Source: Microcaldota archaeon (lineage in GTDB: Archaea; Micrarchaeota; Micrarchaeia; Anstonellales; Bilamarchaeaceae). From it: a stretch of 10,454 nucleotides of DNA. The stretch covers positions 1 through 10,454 of the forward strand of contig DUGF01000043.1 of NCBI GenBank assembly GCA_013331535.1. The letters run 5' to 3'. The notes under the pieces were generated by a model. The model saw nothing but the letters and a program-made list of their open reading frames with translations, searched no databases and was not told where the DNA came from. A program made the position numbers and the translations under genes. Positions 6,312-10,454 of the stretch are shown here, one piece after another. Within the stretch, counting starts at the first letter, position 1. The number at the start of each line of letters is the position of its first letter.

Positions 6312-6884
6312 ATGGCTTTAGACAAACTGGTTTCCTCATTAGTTTCTGATGCAAAAAAGGAGGCTGAAGAGGTCGTCAATTCTGCGGAATGGCATGTTGG
6401 CAAGATGGTTTCCGAGGAAAAGGCAAAAAGAGCAATTCTTGTGAAGGCAGCTGCTGAAGAGGCAGAGGCAATGATAGAGGCCCAACGCAAGGAAAAGATT
6501 GCATGGGCGCGCCTTGAGGCAAAGAGACTTATCTCTGAGGCCAAGGAAGATGCTATCAAAGGATGCCTGGAAATCTTTTTCGAGGAGATGAAATCTGCAC
6601 GAGATTCCAAGCAATATCCGGTGTTTCTCAATAAAGTTGTTTCGTCCGCTCTTAAAGAGCTCGGAGCTTCAAAAGCAATTGTCCATCTTGTAAAAGGAGA
6701 TAAAAAATATCTCAAAAATGGCAATGGAAAAGTTACTGTTGTTGAGGATATTATTACTGCCGGTGGTGCGCTTGTTGAGACCGAAAACGGAAGAATCCGA
6801 GTTGACATGACTCTCGAAAGCCTTTTTGAAAGCAGAAAGGATGACTTGAGAAAGGAAATATACGCGATATTATTTGGAGGATGA
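6312..6884 (+). CDS. atpE: A-type ATP synthase subunit E (peripheral stalk)
   Basis: The product has 190 residues, the normal family length. The N-terminal half (about 5-100) is a long charged helix that pairs with subunit H; the C-terminal half is a globular domain that caps the headpiece. The conserved C-terminal block is GGALVETENGRIRVD (151-165), followed by TLESLFESRKDDLRKEI and ending ILFGG, as in most homologues. The start is the ATG at 6312, with GGTGA (6301-6305) 6 bases before it; a 56-base gap separates it from atpK. Its stop overlaps the atpC start (ATGA at 6881-6884), which indicates translational coupling. Confidence 0.95.
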   Translation: MALDKLVSSLVSDAKKEAEEVVNSAEWHVGKMVSEEKAKRAILVKAAAEEAEAMIEAQRKEKIAWARLEAKRLISEAKEDAIKGCLEIFFEEMKSARDSKQYPVFLNKVVSSALKELGASKAIVHLVKGDKKYLKNGNGKVTVVEDIITAGGALVETENGRIRVDMTLESLFESRKDDLRKEIYAILFGG

Positions 6885-7984
6885 GTTATTTGGCAAATTT
6901 TTCCAACATGTTTGAAATCCCTTCTCTCAAATACGGGTATTCTAATGCCCGTGTTAAGGGAATGAAAGGATTGTTGTTCAAGCAAGACTTCCTAGACGAA
7001 CTGATAAAGGTGGGAAGTGTGGATTCAATGATAGAACTTCTTCAAAGAACCCACTATAAGGAAGAGCTCGTCGCGCTTTCCGTGCGTTATGGAGGTTCCG
7101 AACTTGTTGAACTCGCAGTTGGTGCAAACGTTCGAAATGTTGTCCGAAAGATTCGCAAAATAACTCCAAAATCAGATCTTCCAATAATGGATGCGCTTCT
7201 CAAAAGATGGGACTTGCTCAACCTGAAGATGATTGTAACTGCAAGGCGTGCAGGTTATACTTTTGATGCAGTAAAACCATATCTTATTTCCGTTGGTTCT
7301 TTGTCTGAAGCTGATCTTGAACACATCGCATCAGCGGATGAGAAAAATGTATTCGAAGTAATCAAGCGAACTGAACTTGGGAAAGAGCTTCTTTCCCAGA
7401 GTAATGCGATGTTCAATCGTGAAATGTGGTCTGCGTTCAGGAAGGCGCTTGTTGATATGAACAGCTTTGTTCAACTTCAAACAATGTTTGATGCGTATAT
7501 TCACATATTCATAGACAAAAATCTTTCTTCACCAAAGAAGCCGGTACAGGAAATCCGAAGAATATTCAAGAAAGAAGTTGATGTTCGTAATGTTGCAATC
7601 CTCTGGAGGCTGAAGGCCAGAGGGGTCGATAAATCAAAAATGCGCGATTATCTTATACGGGGCGGTTCTTTGCCGGAAACTACAATCTCCGCCATAATCG
7701 ATGCAAAGGACATTCAGGCCATTGTTCCAATTCTTCGTCCAAAGCTTCCTGCATTCGAACTTTCTTCCGAAGATCCAACGCTTGTTGAGTTGGAAATCGC
7801 GCTTGAGAAGGCAATCGCAGCAGAAAAGGTTCGCATGTTTCACAGAAGTATTCTCTCGATTGGAACACTGCTTGGTTTCGTTCTACTAAAGGAAGAGGAA
7901 TTGAACAATCTTCGCAAAATATCAAAGGGAAAAGAATTTGGGATTCCTGAATCCGAGCTTAAGGCGATGTTGGTGGTCGTATGA
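6881..7984 (+). CDS. atpC: A-type ATP synthase subunit C (central stalk / c-ring socket)
   Basis: The product has 367 residues. Subunit C (V-type d homologue) sits on the c ring and links it to the rotating D-F shaft. The signature near the N-terminus is YGYSNARVKGMKGLL (18-32), followed by helical repeats typical of the family; length is normal and no membrane segment is evident. The start is uncertain by three codons: the ATG at 6881 overlaps the atpE stop, but the only ribosome binding site, GGAGG (6876-6880), touches it with no spacing. An in-frame TTG at 6890 would be 9 bases from GGAGG and also gives a plausible N-terminus (LANFSNMFEIPSLKYGYS). I keep the ATG for its overlap. The stop overlaps atpF by ATGA. 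Confidence 0.94.
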   Translation: MSYLANFSNMFEIPSLKYGYSNARVKGMKGLLFKQDFLDELIKVGSVDSMIELLQRTHYKEELVALSVRYGGSELVELAVGANVRNVVRKIRKITPKSDLPIMDALLKRWDLLNLKMIVTARRAGYTFDAVKPYLISVGSLSEADLEHIASADEKNVFEVIKRTELGKELLSQSNAMFNREMWSAFRKALVDMNSFVQLQTMFDAYIHIFIDKNLSSPKKPVQEIRRIFKKEVDVRNVAILWRLKARGVDKSKMRDYLIRGGSLPETTISAIIDAKDIQAIVPILRPKLPAFELSSEDPTLVELEIALEKAIAAEKVRMFHRSILSIGTLLGFVLLKEEELNNLRKISKGKEFGIPESELKAMLVVV

Positions 7985-8304
7985 CAAAAGCAAAAATCAT
8001 GGTCCTGGGTGACGCGCCCCTTGTAATGGGCTTCCAGCTTGCAGGCCTTGAAAATTGCATTCTTACGGCGTCGGATAAATTCCAACAAAAGCTTGAAGAT
8101 TATCTGCAGAAACCGGAATTCGGAATAATAATCGTTAACGAAACCATGCTAAATACGATTGACTGGAGATTGAAAAAGAAACTGGATTCAATCGCATATC
8201 CTGTCATAGTTCCGATCCCGGATATTTCCGGAAAAAGCACAGAAGGAGATGAAATACGATTCCTGATAAAACGGGCATTGGGTTTTGATTTAGGCAAAAA
8301 ATAA
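7981..8304 (+). CDS. atpF: A-type ATP synthase subunit F (central stalk)
   Basis: The product has 107 residues, typical for F, a small Rossmann-like protein that binds subunit D in the rotor and can modulate ATPase activity. Seen are the first strand KIMVLGD followed by the family motif GFQLAGL (17-23), a second strand GIIIVNE, the [12 protein letters not shown] loop (about 74-85) and a C-terminal helix [11 protein letters not shown]. The ATG at 7981 overlaps the atpC stop, and GGTGG (7972-7976) lies 4 bases upstream. It is followed by five consecutive in-frame TAA codons. Confidence 0.94.
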   Translation: MTKAKIMVLGDAPLVMGFQLAGLENCILTASDKFQQKLEDYLQKPEFGIIIVNETMLNTIDWRLKKKLDSIAYPVIVPIPDISGKSTEGDEIRFLIKRALGFDLGKK

Positions 8305-8316
8305 TAATAATAATAA
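8302..8316 (+). repeat. (TAA)5 tandem in-frame stop array after atpF
   Basis: The atpF stop codon TAA (8302-8304) is followed directly by four more in-frame TAA triplets, then AAAATATTTCAC. It can be read as a short trinucleotide microsatellite, as a readthrough block, or as an AT-rich element ahead of atpA. Confidence 0.8.
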
Positions 8317-8347
8317 AAATATTTCACTAACTCGGAGGAAGATTAAT

Positions 8348-10126
8348 ATGGCAAATGGAACTGGAAAAACAAATAAGAAAGGAGTTATAAAACGCATTTA
8401 CGGGCCGGTTGTTGAAGGTAAGGATATTCCAAACGCGAATCTTTACGACGTTGTAAAGGTTGGAAACCAGGGACTCATGGGAGAGATAATCAAAATCGTT
8501 GGAGATACAAGTGTTATCCAGGTTTACGAAGACACCTCTGCGCTTCAGCCAGGTGAGTCTGTGGAAAATACAGGAGAACCAATGTCTGTTGAACTTGGTC
8601 CTGGAATTCTCACGAATATTTATGATGGTATCCAGCGTCCGCTCAGGCTGATTGAAGAGAAAGGAAAAAGCGTTTTCATTCAGCGAGGTATTTTTGTTCC
8701 TCCACTTGACAGAAAAAAGAAATGGGATTTCAAAGCAACCGCAAAAAAAGGCGGAAAGGTAAAGATAGGAGATGTTCTAGGTACTGTCCAGGAAACAGAG
8801 CTTATTGTCCACAAAATTCTTTCTCCTTATGATGGAAAACTAGAGGGAGTAACTTCAGGAAAATTCACTGTTGAAGATGAATTGGGTTATGTCGTTGCGT
8901 CTGATGGAAAGAAAAAACCGCTTTTCCTTGCGCATAAATGGCCTGTCAGAAAGCCAAGGGCATGCATTGAAAAGTTTCCCCCGATTATTCCGTTGATTAC
9001 CGGACAGCGTGTCATTGATACGTTCTTTCCAATTGCAAAGGGCGGAACAGCATGCATTCCAGGTCCATTCGGGTCAGGAAAAACCGTAACACAACAAAGC
9101 CTTGCGAAATATTCTGATACCGAAATTGTGGTTTACATCGGATGCGGCGAACGCGGAAACGAGATGACAGAAGTGCTAAAGGAATTCCCGCATCTTATTG
9201 ACCCGAAGACTGGAAAACCACTCATGGAACGAACCGTTTTGATTGCAAATACTTCCAACATGCCAGTTGCTGCTCGTGAGGCAAGCGTTTACACTGGAGT
9301 TACAATTGCGGAGTATTTCCGCGACATGGGTTACAATGTTGCGTTGATGGCAGACTCTACTTCACGTTGGGCAGAGGCAATGAGAGAAATCGGAGGCAGG
9401 CTGGAAGAAATGCCCGGTGAAGAAGGTTATCCAGCTTATCTTGCAAGAAGGCTTGCAGAATTCTATGAGCGTGCCGGACGGGTAAGATGCCTTGGCAGTG
9501 ATGAGCGATATGGCAGCGTAACAATTATCGGTGCGGTTTCTCCGCCAGGTGGTGACTTGTCAGAGCCGGTTTCCCAAAACACCCTGCGTGTTACAAAGGT
9601 TTTCCTTGCACTGGATGCGTCTTTGGCATATAGAAGACATTTCCCTGCGATTAACTGGCTAAAAAGCTATTCTCTTTATCAGGATTCTCTTGAAGAATTT
9701 TATGCAGAGAATATTTCATCTGACTTTACAAAACTAAGGGCACAGGCAATGGCGCTTCTTCAAAAAGAGGCAGAACTTAACGAAATCGTGCAATTGGTTG
9801 GTCCGGATGCGCTTCCAGAAAGGGAACAGGCCGTACTTCTTGTTACAAGAATGCTAAGAGAAGATTATCTTCAGCAGAATGCCTACAGCGATATTGATGC
9901 AAGGTGCAGTCTGCAAAAGCAATATGCAATGCTTAAGACCGTCTTGAGATTTTACGAACGTACTCTTGGAGCTCTTGATCTTGGTGCTCAACTTAAGAGG
10001 ATAGTCGATCTTCCAAGCAGAGTGAAAATAGGAAGAATGAAAGAGATTACCGAGGAGAAGCTAGAAGAATTCGAAAAGCTTCAGAAGGACGTGGATGAGG
10101 ACTTTGATTCGGTTTCAAAGAAGTAA
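8348..10126 (+). CDS. atpA: A-type ATP synthase catalytic subunit A
   Basis: The product has 592 residues, normal length. Order: N-terminal barrel (about 12-80), the A-specific bulge domain (about 115-190), nucleotide-binding domain (about 200-440), C-terminal helical domain. Walker A is GPFGSGKT (239-246; Lys245), the catalytic glutamate motif is CGERGNEM (E268), Walker B is VALMAD (331-336) followed by [22 protein letters not shown], and the conserved [11 protein letters not shown] block is at about 398-408 (Leu where Phe is commoner). [16 protein letters not shown] is also present. The catalytic residues look intact, so ATP synthesis or hydrolysis should be possible. No intein interrupts the P-loop, a known insertion site in some archaea. 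GGAGG (8334-8338) lies 9 bases before the ATG; the 43-base gap after atpF is AT-rich and could carry a weak internal promoter. Confidence 0.98.
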   Translation: MANGTGKTNKKGVIKRIYGPVVEGKDIPNANLYDVVKVGNQGLMGEIIKIVGDTSVIQVYEDTSALQPGESVENTGEPMSVELGPGILTNIYDGIQRPLRLIEEKGKSVFIQRGIFVPPLDRKKKWDFKATAKKGGKVKIGDVLGTVQETELIVHKILSPYDGKLEGVTSGKFTVEDELGYVVASDGKKKPLFLAHKWPVRKPRACIEKFPPIIPLITGQRVIDTFFPIAKGGTACIPGPFGSGKTVTQQSLAKYSDTEIVVYIGCGERGNEMTEVLKEFPHLIDPKTGKPLMERTVLIANTSNMPVAAREASVYTGVTIAEYFRDMGYNVALMADSTSRWAEAMREIGGRLEEMPGEEGYPAYLARRLAEFYERAGRVRCLGSDERYGSVTIIGAVSPPGGDLSEPVSQNTLRVTKVFLALDASLAYRRHFPAINWLKSYSLYQDSLEEFYAENISSDFTKLRAQAMALLQKEAELNEIVQLVGPDALPEREQAVLLVTRMLREDYLQQNAYSDIDARCSLQKQYAMLKTVLRFYERTLGALDLGAQLKRIVDLPSRVKIGRMKEITEEKLEEFEKLQKDVDEDFDSVSKK

Positions 10127-10167
10127 GGAAGTTGGACGTAAATCAACTATGTTTGTTGGTGATTTGA

Positions 10168-10454
10168 ATGAAGGAATATAAAACTATTAACCAGATATCG
10201 GGTCCGCTTGTATTTGTTGATGGTGTCAGCGGTGTTGGCTATGGGGAAATCGTAGAGATTATCCTTTCAAATGGCGAGCGCAGAAAAGGCCAGGTTCTTG
10301 ATATTGGCGAAAGCATCGCAGTTGTCCAGGTTTTTGGTGCAACCTCTGGTATAGGTATAAGCCAGACATCTGTGCGTTTCCTTGGGGAAACTATGCGCAT
10401 TGGACTTACTCCTGACATGCTCGGAAGAACGTTCAACGGGCTTGGAGAGCCGCG
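10168..10454 (+). CDS. atpB: A-type ATP synthase subunit B, N-terminal part (cut by window end)
   Basis: The open frame runs off the right edge, with 95 full codons visible. It starts MKEYKTINQISGPLVFVDGV and continues YGEIVEI, GERRKGQVLDIG, VRFLGETMRIGLT, DMLGRTFNGLGEP, the classic N-terminal barrel of the non-catalytic B subunit. A full GGTGAT (10158-10163) lies 4 bases before the ATG at 10168, and 41 bases separate it from atpA. In the usual VQVFEGTSGI motif this protein reads VQVFGATSGI (G57, A58), so the glutamate is missing. The nucleotide-binding and C-terminal domains, and the subunit D gene expected after B, lie outside the window. Confidence 0.96.
   Translation, partial: MKEYKTINQISGPLVFVDGVSGVGYGEIVEIILSNGERRKGQVLDIGESIAVVQVFGATSGIGISQTSVRFLGETMRIGLTPDMLGRTFNGLGEP

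Noticed and set aside
6248..6985. Long open frame of 245 codons on the minus strand opposite atpE
   Set aside because: It is the shadow of the alanine/glutamate/lysine-rich coiled-coil coding sequence; its product is Ser/Ala/Leu low complexity without a family signature.
9061..9085. Intein at the atpA P-loop
   Set aside because: The Walker A motif is continuous and the protein has normal length.

Overview
The window is archaeal. The evidence is an A-type (archaeal) ATP synthase operon, a ribosomal protein L15e gene (a family absent from bacteria), ribosome binding sites of the GGTGAT/GGAGG type that match the archaeal 16S tail, and a T-rich terminator without an obvious hairpin. The shortened L15e and the Cys-rich 'DSDG...C' repeat protein make me suspect a small-genome DPANN-like lineage. 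That placement is an inference from memory, not proof.

Layout. Positions 1-2513 hold the 3' part of a large secreted or surface protein: eight Cys-rich repeats, a Thr/Pro/Asn linker dense in N-glycosylation sequons, and two copies of a C-terminal 'GWNLIG...PGKGYFIK' type module. Its start lies to the left of the window. A small predicted lipoprotein (2547-2780) follows on the same strand, then a T-rich terminator (about 2791-2850). A convergent gene for a short L15e occupies 2864-3355 on the minus strand. An intergenic region of about 260 bases (3356-3614) holds a perfect 12-bp inverted repeat and candidate promoter elements for the divergent rpl15e and ATP synthase genes. From 3615 to the right edge runs the ATP synthase operon in the usual archaeal order H-I-K-E-C-F-A-B, all on the plus strand. 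E/C and C/F overlap by ATGA, and B is cut by the window edge. Subunit D would be expected further right.

How the genes work together. H and E form the peripheral stalks, C and F belong to the central stalk, and A (catalytic) and B form the headpiece. I (subunit a) and K (ring subunit c) form the membrane ion path. The most striking observation is in I: at the place of the otherwise near-invariant stator arginine of the 'SY-x-R-L' helix this protein has alanine (SYLAIAIVG, A559). The ring subunit still carries its ion-binding glutamate (E63). The remaining signature motifs of the operon look intact, so this is either an unusual ion path or a defective motor.
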